From Seriola aureovittata (Eukaryota > Chordata > Actinopteri > Carangiformes > Carangidae): a stretch of DNA of 64,000 nt. The stretch spans positions 11,330,001-11,394,000 of the forward strand of contig NC_079371.1 of NCBI RefSeq assembly GCF_021018895.1, given 5' to 3'. Shown in pieces: positions 13,360 through 25,561 of this stretch; within the stretch, counting starts at the first letter, position 1, and each line of letters opens with the position of its first letter. Below the pieces are notes generated by a model. The model was not told the DNA's origin. It worked only from the letters and a program-made list of their open reading frames with translations, and made no database searches. Both the position numbers and the translations under genes were made by a program.

Positions 13360-13937
13360 TTAATCCGTGCCTTTGTCTGTAGTTGGTTTAACTACTGCAA
13401 TGAGCTTTTCTAAGTTAAAAAAAAAAAAAAAAAACTGCAGCTCATTTAGAAAGCTGCTGCTTGAAACCAAAAGTTGAAAAATTTCTGCCTTGGATTCCAG
13501 TCTGGCAGAGGCTCAGTTTTGAAATACTGCTGCTCATTCATAAAGGACAGAAATACATCTCTGATCTTATACCAACAGCATCAACCCACTGAGGTTGACT
13601 GTCACTGATCTGATAATTGTTAACACAATTAAATATAGACATGGGGAAGTTGCTTTTAGATAAAATCCCCTACAAGTCTGGAACAAACTTCTTCAAGAAC
13701 TAAGACTTGTCTGAACTCTTATTATTCATCCTTTTGTCATTGCATTTGAATAGACTCTGCTTTTAAGTCTGGACTATAAATTTTTTTTTTTTAATGATGC
13801 TTCATATGCTTTCATTTTCTTGATTTGCCTTGGCTTCTTCACACTGTTTAATTCATTTTATATCACTACTTGGTTTTTTAGTCTCTGTGTAAAGCACTGA
13901 TCACCCTGTGATTAAATGTGCCATATAAGTAAAGTTG
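13360..13937 (+). pseudogene. L2/Rex-like LINE 3' end relic
   Basis: SWFNYCNELF (13381-13410) matches the conserved LDYCN-type box downstream of the reverse transcriptase in L2/CR1-group LINEs. It is followed after a poly(A) insertion by LQLI.KAAA, the usual LQxIQNAAAR box. A later stretch reads HGEVAFR.NPLQVWNKL, like the xFSxxAPxLWNxLP box. The end TGTAAAGCACTGATCACCC and then ATATAAGTAAAGTTGCC is the typical 3' tail of fish L2 elements. Stops and frameshifts show it is dead. The element is 5'-truncated, as usual for LINEs. Confidence 0.8.
13417..13434 (+). repeat. poly(A) run inside the LINE relic
   Basis: Eighteen A residues interrupt the LINE C-terminal region between the LDYCN-like and LQLIQ-like boxes. 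Confidence 0.9.
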
Positions 13938-13940
13938 CCT

Positions 13941-14036
13941 CATGAACCCACAAGAACACTGGGGAAACAATGAACCTCCAGACAGTCAGACAGACCTTCT
14001 TCCTGTGAGTTGACAGTGCTAACCACTGAGCCCAGT
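13941..14036 (-). repeat. short interspersed repeat fragment
   Basis: CATGAACCCACAAGAACACT, then CTTCTTCCTGTGAGTTGACA and GTGCTAACCACTGAGCC, follow a very common fish repeat. In the other orientation it carries the GGCTCAGTGGTTAGCACTGT head resembling a tRNA-type promoter. It sits directly after the LINE 3' tail. Family assignment is from memory. Confidence 0.6.
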
Positions 14037-14039
14037 TAC

Positions 14040-15959
14040 CAGTTAAAGATAACACATTCACGGTTTTAATTCTGCTTCTAATAGATTGGACAACTAAGTG
14101 AATCCTCCAGAGTCATTTGTTCTCAGATCTCAGTCTATATGCAAATAAACCTGACAAATAAAAGACATGAACTTAAGATTGCTTCATAGATCAATCACTG
14201 ATGTTTAATCTGCTGAGTACTGCAGAGCTGTGGACAGATGGATGGATAGATGACAGAGTGAAGCAGGTGCTGAGCTAGAAGGACAGTGACCTCAGCAGTA
14301 CCCGACTCTTTATCTAATGCCGTCAGGGCTTCCATTATTCTGAATGCCAGCCTTGTCTTTGCTTCATACCCCAAACGTCTGATTATGTCTTCCACAGATA
14401 CAGCCTTAACATCAAAACTTATCTCTGGGATTCAGACTGGCAGTCCTTATCCCTGTACTCTTTCATGATCTTATTCAAAACACAAGAGATTTGGCAAGGC
14501 TTGTTTCACTCTAGCTCTTTAATATGGTCCTGAGAGGGAATTCAAAGGAACAGACTAGTGCCTTTTTTTCATCATTTTGAGTAAGAGTTATTTTGTGCCC
14601 AAGTGTGCATCATCTATAAAAAGAGAAGAAGAAAGAAAAAGGAAACAAAGAAAGGACAGAGGGACAATCCTGGAATTATGCTGCTTGTTAGATGAGTAGG
14701 TGTTGGTTTCTGCACGTGGGACTGCATGCGTCATCTCTGGTTAGACTCAAATCCAATCGTGAGAGTGTGTGTGAGTGTTTTCACTGTGGTGCGAGGAAGC
14801 CCGTCTGCATCATGGGGGAGCCTCAGGCTGTCCAGGTGAATGATAAAGTTTTAGAATGAGGTCGAAGGTAAAATTAGCTGCAGTGTGGAAGATATTAGTT
14901 ATTAGTATTCTCACCATGCATACTCACACATTTATAAATTTTTAACTACATTTGGATTACTTGTACTTGTACTTGTGCAGATACTATAGCTGAAAATGTA
15001 ATGTCTATTCCCAGATGGTTATTTGTATGTTTGGATCCATATTTCACAGATGAGTGGATGTTGTGGAAACAAATGCAGCAAGCCGAGAGGAAAGCTGCTG
15101 TTCACCTAACAGCGGTTCAATCATTTTCTTTAAATTGAATGGGGTCTGGTTGAGGGCTGCACCAGATTACTTACCTTGACTCAGACACCTCTAGGGGTGT
15201 GACTGAAAGAAATGGTCTTCAGAGTCAGACCATTAAAAAGAAAAAAACGGTTGTGAGTTGTTGGACTTAATCATAAAAAACACCTGTGGTACACATGTGG
15301 TACCAGAACACCTTGAGCATAGTTGTGCCCATTATTATAGGTGCAAGTTCTGCAAAGAAAAACAGGGGAATCTTCTGCATCTCAATGTGCAACACTGACT
15401 AAAACCTATCTATTATCACTAGATGCTGCTAAATGCTGCCTCCACCAAATACTGACATTTGTACAAACTCAGTTTACAACGTTAGGGATTTGTTTTCACT
15501 TTGATGCTTAACATTGTCTTTAAAAAAATGAATTAATCCTCTTTGCTTCAATATTTCAGCATTGTAAAAGAATAAAGAATGTTGGCACTACACCAGATAC
15601 TCAAACATCTCATCTAATGAACAGTGCATGAAAAGAAATTAAGTAGTAAAGTAAAAATGTATGGCTAGATACACATAAAGAGAAAAGGTTAAAATATTAG
15701 AATAATTATATTACAAAAACCAATCCATCACAAAAGATCCAACCTTTTAGGCACAGTTCCATTCGATTGGAATCACATTTATCAGTCTCTCTTGGAAAAA
15801 CTATGCAAAGACAATAATCAGCTTCAGCTTCAGAATGAAAAATGCTAATTTCACCATTTCAGTTGACCATTTTTAGCCCACTCACAGATTATCACGGGGT
15901 CACAGAAAATTGCTTGTGCGGTCAATTGGTGTTTTGCCGATATGGAAGTGAAGTGATTT
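14040..15959. other. noncoding sequence, possible faint LINE remnant
   Basis: Mostly unique. At 15735-15810 the plus strand reads roughly SNLLGTVPFDWNHIYQSL, faintly like the APxxWNxLP box of a LINE. It is too weak to call. Confidence 0.35.
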
Positions 15960-16400
15960 GTAATCTGTGGGGCGTGCTGTGACAGTAGAAGGTGTTTGTT
16001 TTTCCCTTTCAACCAGTCTGTGGATCTGTGTTTGTATTCTCAATGTTAGGCCAAGTATGTTTAAGGTGAACAATGACCTTCGGCAAGGGTGCTCCTTGTC
16101 TCCTCTCTTGTTTGTGATATTGATGGGCTGTATATCAAGGCACAGGCAAGGTCTCATGAGTCTCCGGATTTGTGAGATAGCATCTTTCCTGTTTGCAGAT
16201 GATACTGTCCTTTTGGCTACAAATCGCCATGAACCCTGATAAGCACTGGAGCTGAGGGTGATGCAGATCAGCATCTCCAAGCCAGAAACCATCTCTCCCA
16301 GATAGAATTACATTTCGTCGTCTTACTCTAGATGATATTGTACGAAGCTCAGTCTTTCTTGGATCTTGGTATTGAGTCACTAAGTGAGTTAATTATTTAT
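15960..16400 (+). pseudogene. LINE reverse-transcriptase relic, Rex-like
   Basis: An open frame from 15967 to 16239 contains VNNDLRQGCSLSPLLFVILM (LRQGC at 16078-16092), then ISRHRQG, then ASFLFADDTVLLAT with the catalytic FADD at 16192-16203. These are reverse-transcriptase motifs 4 and 5. The wording DLRQGCSLSPLLF...ISRHxQG...FADD recalls the Rex-type LINEs abundant in fish. The clade is not certain. After the frame breaks, fragments like ISISKPE and FLGSW continue the usual 3' side to about 16370. No intact element is present. Confidence 0.8.
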
Positions 16401-16667
16401 TATATATATTTATTATCTATCATAGCACATTATTGAAACGTGGATCATGCAGACCGTGATGTGATGGCTGAGATGGACATGGTGCTATGTATCAACCACA
16501 GACTGGACCTGAAAGGATAACATTTTTTGTTACAATATACTGTATGTTCTAGTTATTACTAGATACTAGTTATTATTTGTATAAAAAAAAGTTGTCACTA
16601 AACTCATTATGTAGCATCTTGCATAAATGTAATAACCTGCTGCTATATGCACAAATAGTTATTTGCT

Positions 16668-16670
<3 letters not shown>

Positions 16671-16700
<30 letters not shown>
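16671..16700 (+). repeat. (TA)n microsatellite
   Basis: About 14 TA units. Confidence 0.95.
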
Positions 16701-16701
<1 letters not shown>

Positions 16702-17891
16702 CAGCATCAGTTTTTATTAAAATTTTATTACATTATATGCAGTCATTATATTATTGCAGGTTTTAATGACGCAATCTGTACGATTCATCAGAAAGATCAT
16801 ATGCCAAAGTAAGATCGTTGATGATATTAGATCGTCAGATCGCAAACCCCTCCCTGTATTCACACCTCTTTCTGGTGAGGGAGCATGTGAGGGAGGCAGG
16901 ACTCCCATCAGGGAGTAAAAGTCACCTCCACTGCTCAGATTGCAGATTAAATTTCATTTAGAAGTGTCTGGCACTTGCCTTCTCTCTCCCATTTATGTGT
17001 TTATTCATCACATCCCGTGTGGCTCCTTTCTATCATACCAACCATTTGATCTTTAAACCTTGACATGGAGAGGTGCTTTTTGTGATCTTTACCTTTCATT
17101 GCAGATATGTTAAGTGAAGACAAACAGGCTGAACCAGAGGTTTTTATGTTTGTTTCAGTTGCCAGGCAAAGTGATGCATAACACATCTTTTCATCCTGGT
17201 ACAAAGGAGGTGGACCAGGGATGAAAATGGACGATGAAATGATCTGCTGCATCCAAAGAGCAACACATGGGCAGCAGATGAAATGAAAACTATCGGAGGG
17301 AATGGTGTTATTTTAGGTATTTTGTATTCTGAGTGAATACAAAAGCAGACAGAATTGAAAAAGTCTTAGATGAGGAATCGTGAAAGATGGAGCTGTGGGC
17401 TGCAGTGTTTATGATTTCAACCCTCAAAGCCAATACACACACACTCTTCATTTTTAACCTCTTGACTTCTTTGCACTCACGTCTGGTTTAAATAGAAGTT
17501 AGGCCCACTTCTTTAGTTCCTTTAGTTGTTTTATTCACAACAGGCCTTTGTTAGGGTGGTTATAATCCGATTAGTAAAGCCCTTTCATGGAGCTCAAGAC
17601 CGAGCACCGAACCTGTCAGTAATCATCCACATAGTCACTAATAATAACCATCCTGATGAAAGCTTTTACTACTAATTCTGGTGAATAACATGCACTTTCA
17701 CAGACAAGGCCTTAAACTGAAGGCTGTTTTCCTACCTGCCGCCCCTCATCTAGAAAATTCCTGGGTGTGAGTCTTTGTTTCTAATCACATATATCTTGTT
17801 GAGAACCACTTCATCATTAAGGTGAGGTTATTCAAATCAACCTAAACATGGACACAAATGTGTTTCCATGGTGACAGCAGAGCCTAAAACA
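16701..17891. other. noncoding sequence, nothing recognised
   Basis: Unique, moderately AT-rich sequence without splice-flanked open frames that I could support. Confidence 0.4.
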
Positions 17892-17911
17892 TTTTTTTTT
17901 TTTTTTTTTTT
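17892..17911 (+). repeat. poly(T) run
   Basis: Twenty T residues, with a second T run at about 17951. Confidence 0.9.
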
Positions 17912-19640
17912 AAATCCTCAGATTGTATCAACTTCATTTCAACCCACACTTTTTTTTTCTCCCCTTGCTGAGTCTTTAAGAGGCAGCTGTGTGTTGGGAG
18001 GGAGGTGTGGAGCATGGGGAGGCACAGAGGAACAGGAGGAGGATGATACAACGACTTGAGTGGGGTGCGTGTGCCCTTATCAAAGTCTTGTCGCGTTCCT
18101 GCTAGGAAAGCAGTGGAGATGAAGCTCAAATAGTGGTGAGTGCTCCCCATGTGGCCTTTTCCCCTCCCCTCCTCCCTATTTCCTCCTCCCAGAGGTCTGT
18201 GAGTAATGAGCCTCAGGAAATGCTGGCTAATTAAACCTGACATCACACCACAATTTGCCCACTGGGGGTCTTGGACAATTTTTGACCCATGTACATATTC
18301 ATTGAAACACAAACACACATATGCAAAGCAAACACATGGACACATGTGCGCTAGTGTGTACACATGCACGCACACGCACAAACACCGCCTCTCGGTTCCG
18401 TGAGCCTGTCAGACCCCATGCTACACAGAGCGCTGCTCTCATCTGAGTGTTAAACCTGTGAATGCCTCCCTTTTCACAGTTATCTCCTTTATCTATCTTA
18501 AGTCTTAACAACCACACAAACCACCCAGAGGGGGCCATGAGTGGGGGCGAGGGAGGCTAATGTCAGAGCTCTAAGCTTAGACGGTGCTCGGTGTGTCTTA
18601 AGGCTGGGGTGAACTTGAAAAACAGACTTCTGTTGGAATATACTGGCACCTGTAGAGGAGAACATTTATATGGCTAAATCCTGTTTAGAGTTTAGCTGAA
18701 AGCACTATTGTGCCTAAGTTGCTCCACAGAGCTGCTTGCGTGGCTGTGGCATGATTTAGAAAGGTACTCTGGGGACACCGTAGTTAGAAAGAATGAGTTG
18801 CATGTTTTCTGAATGCTGTCTAAGTGGTTTAAAGCCGTGTAGAGTAAGAGACCACCTGGGTTAGAAGCGAAGAGGACACACTCTTAGTTAGTTCATCTGT
18901 GGGCGACAGGTAACTACAGTGTTCAGTCGGCAGCAAAGAGGGCAGAGTTGTTGTGACAGGTTGTGTGCAGGCTTGAAGTGTATTTGAATCAGCCATTGCA
19001 GAGCTAGTGTGACACTGCTGGGACTCGACTGTTCAATCCGCTGCACGGATATCACGGTCACTGCGTGCAGCTGTTTGAATCAGGTGATGTTCTTCTAAAT
19101 AATGAGTAGGTTCTCTCGTCTGTATTGCCACGTAATGGCTCCTGATTTATTCTGTAGTGGAATGACTGATCCAAACCAAGCATGCTTTTGATGATCCCTG
19201 CTCTGCATGTATTGGGATATTTACTTTCAGACTCCCATCCAAATGTTTACAATAGAAAAAGGATTAGTGAGGATTATGGGGGAAAATGGTTTTCAGTCTA
19301 TTTTTTTTCACTTCATTAGTCAGCCACTGATAACACTAAGTAGCAATACTGTGTAAAGTTCAAATCAAATGTGCCAACCACCATTAAAACTTAAAGTGAG
19401 AAGCCAGGTTGTTTTCTTTATAGAAAAAAAAGAAGTAATGCTTTCTTTGAAAAATGTGCTCTTTTGCAACCTCACCCAACAGTGATGTCACAGCGTACTT
19501 ACACACCCTGCAGAGAGAGGTGAGAAGTTAAACCACTAGAGGTCAACTGCTGTAAAGTTGCTCTTTGGGGTCGGATTTTGATCGGACAGAACCAGTTTGT
19601 ACAACGTGTGTTGCTTGGGAACGACTAAACTCAAAGGCAG
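17912..19640. other. noncoding sequence, nothing recognised
   Basis: Contains a diffuse CA/GT-rich stretch near 18300-18390. The 165-codon minus frame 17884-18381 runs through that stretch and the poly(T), so it is an artefact of composition. Confidence 0.4.
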
Positions 19641-19850
19641 AGTGAAAAGCCGGCTGTCATAGAGAGGGGGTATTGTTTAAATATATATGCCACATTTTCA
19701 GATAGTCTCTCCTGGAAGGCATTCAAAGTGTTGCATTTAGTTGTTTCCATGAAAACTGGCAGGAATAGTTTTGTGAAGAGTGAAAATCAAACCCTGGCCT
19801 CTCAGCTCCGCACAGCTGGCCAGTTGTTGCATTACGTTGTAGGGGTAGTG
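19641..19850 (+). repeat. interspersed repeat, copy 1 of 2
   Basis: AGTGAAAAGCCGGCTGTCAT, AGGCATTCAAAGTGTTG, GGAATAGTTTTGTGAAGAGT and CGCACAGCTGGCCAGTTGTT are matched in the same order at 52408-52632. This is an unnamed dispersed family. Confidence 0.55.
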
Positions 19851-19967
19851 CAGCTGTAACCTTTATCATAATCCTTCTCAAACCTTCATTAATAGTTTTA
19901 GTTACATAAAGATAAACAATGACCCTCTAAATTCAGAAGCAGATCAGAAACATGCTCACCGAGACTT

Positions 19968-19983
19968 AAAAAAAAAAAAAAAA
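19968..19983 (+). repeat. poly(A) run
   Basis: About sixteen A residues. Confidence 0.9.
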
Positions 19984-21563
19984 CTCATGTGTAACAGTTT
20001 CAGAGGCGTGGATGACAATATTGTCCTGTTTTGAAGGCAATGACAAAAATGACCTACTTCTTAGGGTATGATGACTTGTTGCCTATAAAACACGTCACTT
20101 GTGCGTATAGTGTGTATTCTTCAGTGGCACTGTCAACTACAACTGGAGTGACTCAACAAACCAACCCACATTTGAAGCCTCCAGTGGTAATATGGGAATA
20201 CAGATTTCACCAATTTTCGCTGAGACTGTCTCGTTTTTATAAAAAAAAACAATAAAAGCTTGCAGTCGAAATTACTTTAAAAAACGCCATGATCAAATAA
20301 AAAATTCTACACATGGCAGAGTACTGAGAGCTTTTGTAACCACAGTAATCTTCTGGGTTTTGCGTTTCCTGGTAGTCCACCATACATATGGATATATTAA
20401 TCAAAAAAACATCACAGACACCAGCTTTGTGATAATCATGACTAGTGATCACCAGCTTTTATTTTACCCTTTTAAGGCTTTTCTGTTCATAAATTTATTG
20501 TGAAAAGTTGCTCAGTTGCGCTCTCTTTACAAGCTTCATCAAACAAAAACTTTTGCTTGTTCCTCTTTGATTTAATCAGTAGATTTTAATTTAAAATCAT
20601 GGTTTATATAGTTTCTGTAATTTTTTTGTCCTTTATTAGTAGTATGAGGGTCTCTGTGGCTCAGGAATGAGACGTTTGTGCTTTTAAAGTAATTCTCTGT
20701 GTTGTGTTTTATTTGGTGACTGTGCTTTCCCCACTCACCAGTCGGTAAGCAGCCATGTCTAAGCTGAGCATTATGAGACGCTGAAGCATTACACTGTATA
20801 CTCTGCCTGACACAAAGACCTGTCTCTGTGACCTCTCCTCTACATGCTGCCAGTGGCTCCATTTTAAAGCTATTGATTTGCAAAGCAGAGACTAAATCCC
20901 TGATATGACTGGTGAATCTGTAGATCTCTAGAAAAGCTTCTCGGCACTGAATCATAAATGCGCTACAGAGCCGTCTCTGGAAGAGTAGAGTGACTTCGGC
21001 TTGTACATGATGTTATAGCTAACGAGAAGGGAAGGGCAAACGAAGTGTGTGGGAGGTGCCCTGGTGACTTTGTCTCTTGAGCGATTCAGGATAATTGATC
21101 TGTATTGAGGACCGGGAATGCAGTCCATTCTTCCATCAGAAAAGGGTATCTAATGACTATGACAGAAGCATCACTTCGCCATTGATTTCTGCTGTGCTGT
21201 CTTCAAAGCCCCAATCAAGACAGGGAGGGGGAGGGCTGTGAAGAAGACACCTACGGCGGCATCTGCAGCTGCAGGAAACCTAGAGGCAGGAAAAGAGGGA
21301 GGGCTGGGGAGAGAGGGGGAGGAGTGGAGAGGTGGCTTCTGCTCCCTGTGATAAAGGTGCATCTCCTGTGGCCTGTGTCTGTGCAAGAGGCTGGCACCTT
21401 ATTGAATAATGTGCTTGTTTGTTTTGCCGCTTAGTGGTGGCGGTGCTGGCTGAGCTGTGAAGAATGTGGCAGTTTAAACATGTGTTCGCATATTTGCATG
21501 TATCCACACCATAGAATGATACAGAGGTAGACTCTTCCTTGCACCTGTTTGCATAAAGTGGCT
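19984..21563. other. noncoding sequence, nothing firm
   Basis: A minus-strand opening of about 45 codons ends at CGACTG then GTGAGTGG (20738), but it has no convincing acceptor. Otherwise unique sequence. Confidence 0.35.
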
Positions 21564-21646
21564 TTGTTTGTGTGCGTGTGTGTGCGTGTGTCTGTGTGTG
21601 TTTGTGTGCGTGTGTGTGTGTGAGTGAGTGTGTGAGTGAGTGAGTG
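21564..21646 (+). repeat. imperfect (TG)n microsatellite
   Basis: TG repeat interrupted by CG, CT and GAGT units. Two long minus-strand frames across it (21280-21709) encode only TH-repeats. Confidence 0.95.
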
Positions 21647-22122
21647 CAGTTTGCTGTGTGAAGGCTCACCACTCTGAAGGATTTCCAAGCACAGCTCAGC
21701 CGTGGTCATCTCTATAGCAACTCTCTGTTCCTGTCAGGACTCCACGATATGCTGAATATAATTAAATTGTGACATGTAGGAGGGAAGAAATTCAAGTGTT
21801 TTTAAATGAAACTAAATGTTCTAATTACATCTTATGCTTTTAAAAACAACAGGGGGGACTTAATTAGAGGGAGAGGCGTCCCAGTCTGTGCCATCCAGAG
21901 GGAATGCTCTGTGGAACTTGAAAGCGATTTGTTCCTGCTCTTCTTTCATTCCTCAACCCTGGAACGGCTCTGATAGCGCAATGAAATTAATGTTTGGAAT
22001 AAATGTTAGTGGAATTTAATAAAAGCAACCTCTCTCTTTTCACCACGCCCCCCCCATCTTAATCCATGTCTCTCTCTTACACACACTCTCCCTTTAAACC
22101 TCCTCGCCACATCCACCACGAT
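21647..22122. other. noncoding sequence, nothing recognised
   Basis: Unique sequence between two dinucleotide repeats. Confidence 0.4.
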
Positions 22123-22154
22123 AAACACACACACAGACACACACACACACACAC
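22123..22154 (+). repeat. (AC)n microsatellite
   Basis: AC repeat with one AG interruption. Confidence 0.95.
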
Positions 22155-23336
22155 CTCTCCCCTACTCCCTCGGTCAATACGTCAAATGGTGACGTTAGCT
22201 TTGTTGCTATCTGCTTCACTTTACAGATTAGTCTCTCTGCTCTGTGAATATGACAAGGCATTGTTCAGCATTTTCTTGGCCTGGAGTGAAGATGAGTTTG
22301 AAGTTCAATTTTCATAAGCGCCAAACCCTGACATCTCACAGAGCTGTGAATGAGCAATAGCAGCCTATGGGGAGTTGCCAGGCAATGAGGGGCTGCAGTG
22401 TGCTCGGTGCAGTGCTGTACATTTAGAAAAAGAGCTTGCTAGCTGGTTTATTGAGACCTTTGAAGTGAGATATAGTGGCTCATCAAATATGAATGTCATA
22501 CCACTGCTGCAGCAGAACTGCATTTGTCATTAGGAAATTAAAGTTAATTTACGGCTTGCTCATTTGCTTGGCTTGGATGTGACACTGGGTTTCGCTCCAG
22601 GAGAACTGATCAATTGGCAAACATTTTAAACGGGGAACAGAAAAGAAACAAAAGATACTCAGCACATGGCTGCAGGGCTTAACAAAAACACACAGCAAAT
22701 AAAATGTTCATGTTATCTTGCAATGCAACGCAATTGACTGAATACTCTGCTCCCAGCTGAAGCTATCAAGGCTGAGTTCATTTCAGTTACTCTCCATTAT
22801 ACAGTCTCATCATTTCACAAGGACAAACATAATATAAAAATACACCATCACCTTGTAATAGGCGCAGGGGAATTAAATCCAAATATTTGTGTTCTCCCAT
22901 AAAACCATTCCTGGTGAAACTTGACTGAAAATGCACCATAACAAAAAGAATTAAAAGTAAATGTATTATCTTGTGACAGAGTAATGCATCCATAACCTTT
23001 AACGCAATTTACAAAGTGTTAGTCCATTATGATTAATACATCTATTTCAATCACTGCACATATGACTATGGAACAATGCTTTGTGTAGATTCTTAATATT
23101 AACCTTCTGCTTTTTGATGGCAAAAAGTAAACAGACCAAAAATGCTGCTTCTTGTCAGACTTTCCTTGTGGCCAACTAAATTTAATGGGGATATGATCAT
23201 GACCAGATACTTTCATTGATATTTTTTGGACAGGATCATTTTATGAAAGTGTGATCTTTTATTATTTTAAAGGGTAGTACACTGGACCTTTGATACCATT
23301 TCATTTTTTTGGCCTACCACAGACAGATTTGTCAAG
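22155..23336. other. unique noncoding sequence
   Basis: AT-rich sequence with no recognised repeat or exon. Confidence 0.4.
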
Positions 23337-23748
23337 TTATCGTTTTCTTTCCAGAGCCCAGACCAAGTCAATCTTCTCTCCATCGATTAATTTGTGAACC
23401 TTGACTGGTCCATCAAAAGAAACCTGAAAAACATGCCTGACGGTCTGTCATCGCTGGACACTCAGGGTTGCACTGTCATATCCTGCTAAAGTTGGTAGGT
23501 TCTTTTGTGATTAAAAAGACATATCCTTGGCCTTTATCCCATCTTTCCCTTTGAGAATCAAGATGTTCTCCACAGGGTTACGAGGATAGCCTGCAGTGCT
23601 AGCTAATTCGTCAGTTGCTGTAACTGTGATGACTAAAATGTCACCTTCAATGTTCTGCCACCCCCACCCCTCCCAATTTTCCCCTCTTAACACGCGATGG
23701 CACCAGGAGCCCCAGCTAATGAGCAATTCACTGCACCGTGTGCACTGT
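23337..23748 (-). CDS. coding-like minus-strand stretches, possible 3' exon or relic
   Basis: The longest open frame in the window (202 codons, 23511-24119) ends here. Only its last ~76 codons look protein-like, following the T-rich acceptor TTGTTTTTTTGCGGCACAG at about 23749. They end with GDILVITVTATDELAS and GYPRNPVENILILKGKDG before a stop at 23511. About 90 bases further on, a second acceptor (GCATGTTTTTCAG) opens a 28-codon frame, VSFDGPVKVHKLIDGEK... to a stop at 23337. Both acceptors are phase 0, compatible with the helix exon at 27933-28088. They could be alternative terminal exons, or pieces of one decayed coding sequence such as a transposon protein. No poly(A) signal was found close by. 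Confidence 0.22.
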
Positions 23749-24499
23749 GCCGCAAAAAAACAACAATAACGGATGAAAATATGAAAGAATGGAAAAAAAC
23801 AGTGCTGCCTGAAGCTTTGAAAATGTAAGTTAAGTGCTGACCTTGGTGGCCTAATGGCTCTAAATAGCGTCTGAATGTCAGTGTGGTCCGGAGTAGGGCA
23901 GCTCGTGCCCAAGGGTAATGGGTAAAGCAGTGCTTTGAAGTTGTGAAAGGGGGGGACAAGGAGTTGGGCGCTGTTAGATGGATTAGGAAGACTGGAGCTG
24001 ACTGTGGTGGGTGTGGAACTGGCAGGGCGGTGGTGTGTTACTGCTCTGCTTCTCCAGGAGAGGCACTGCCTCCCCGCTCTGCCCCAGAGAAGAGCACACA
24101 ACCAACAGACAGACAGCAATAAAGTGTGGCTTAAATTTCAAATTTGCCCCAAAATCACTTGTTCCATCCACCCTGCTATTGTAGGAAGGTACAGTGCTCT
24201 GCGGTGGACACTTTCATTCATCCTGTTGCTGCCGACAAACACAAGGTGCCATCAGTTGGGTCAGGAGGAGAACTGACTGTTTGGGCAGCCTGTTGCTACA
24301 TTTTTCAGGTTTTTAATAGTCACATGCCAGGTATGCAGTTTACAGTGATAAAAGCAGCAGATAAACCACTCAAATCTCTTCTTAAAATTCTTTTTTAACA
24401 ATCTCTCCTTGATTTCCAACAGAGGTAGTGTGAGGGAGCTGGCAAGCATCCCCTCTCACTAAGGTGAAAAAACAATACACATTGGCTAAAACAGGAAGT

Positions 24500-25170
24500 T
24501 TATTTTTTGTTGTGCTTTTATTTTGGGAACCCCTACTAACCACTCTCTCTGTTTGAGGTCTACTTCCGGGGGGCGTGTTTTCATGGAGTGCACACATGGG
24601 AATGCTGCCAGACTCAGCAGGTGTCAATTACCTCATCAGGCTGTACCAAGTGGGCAGGAAGGAGAGAGGGGAGTGGGTAGAGGGGTTTTACTTAAGTTTG
24701 GCTTTTGTTGGGTATTTCTTTAGTTTATTATGTATTCTATTTTGATCTGTTAGGCCAAAGGTTAGTTTATGTAAATATCAGTGTGGTTAAATTGTAAAGG
24801 TATTCGATATGTATGGTGCTAGTGTCTAGGGTCCCTGCACTAGGTGATGTTTGGTAGAGGCTAGGGGTACTTATACCAGGTGGGAAAGCAGGGTAGTGTG
24901 TCAGAGAATGGGGGTCAGGTTGGACGGCACCGCCGCTATCCAATGTAACCTGCTACACCAGTCAGACTGCTTTGGTTGTCCAGCCATCCTGTGAAGTCTA
25001 TGTGAGAACTGTTGGGCTTTGTTTGTGTCATTTGCCTCAGCTCACCAGTAAACTAAGAGCTCTGCAACCAACTTTTGTGTGCCTGATTCTGTCCTCTCTC
25101 ATGCTTGTACTCCAATCCTGCTGGCCTTCATCCTGATTGTAAGGGTTCACTATCATCCAAACCTTACAGG
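24500..25170 (+). mobile_element. LTR-like block, ends unresolved
   Basis: A TATA-like GGTACTTATACCAG at ~24866 is followed by a GC-richer segment, then CCAGTAAACTAAGAGCTCTG and a pyrimidine-rich tail. It ends with AACCTTACA at 25160-25168. The promoter, poly(A)-like site and CTTACA end follow the R-U5 layout of an LTR. TGTAAGGGTT at 25138 is the inverted complement of that end, forming a small hairpin. No matching left end or target duplication was found, so this could be another kind of element. Confidence 0.35.
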
Positions 25171-25543
25171 TAGAAAGAATGCACGCTTCTCATTTCTAGC
25201 TGCCATCTATTGATTTTGATGGCTGAAATCTGTCACTGGCAGATTTTATCAGCTGTTGTTAGCCTTAGTTAATGTAGCTCATTAGTCATAGCTCCACAAA
25301 GTTGGTTGAAAACGCTGAAGCTCTGTGGTACTAGGGGAAACGTCACCATCCTTAGCAGCTGATGAGTCATGTAGGAGACATGGAAGTAAAGAAACAGCTC
25401 TGACCTTGTGTTGCCTTGTAGAGCTTTGTCGAGTTAGTCATAATATGACGAGGAAAAATCTAAGATCATTCTGACATAATACTGTTAAACACACCGTTTA
25501 ATTTGTTCCTTACTTGCTCCTGTGTTTCTGGTTTTGAAAAGGC

Positions 25544-25561
25544 AAAAAAAAAAAAAAAAAA
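25544..25561 (+). repeat. poly(A) run
   Basis: Eighteen A residues. Confidence 0.9.

Noticed and set aside
17884..18381. 165-codon minus-strand frame
   Set aside because: Runs through CA/GT-rich sequence and a poly(T) tract; composition artefact.
20738..20880. Minus-strand opening ending CGACTG then GTGAGTGG
   Set aside because: No acceptor that fits; two frames open.
21280..21709. Overlapping minus-strand frames of 130 and 92 codons
   Set aside because: Their length comes from the TG microsatellite, which gives TH-repeats.
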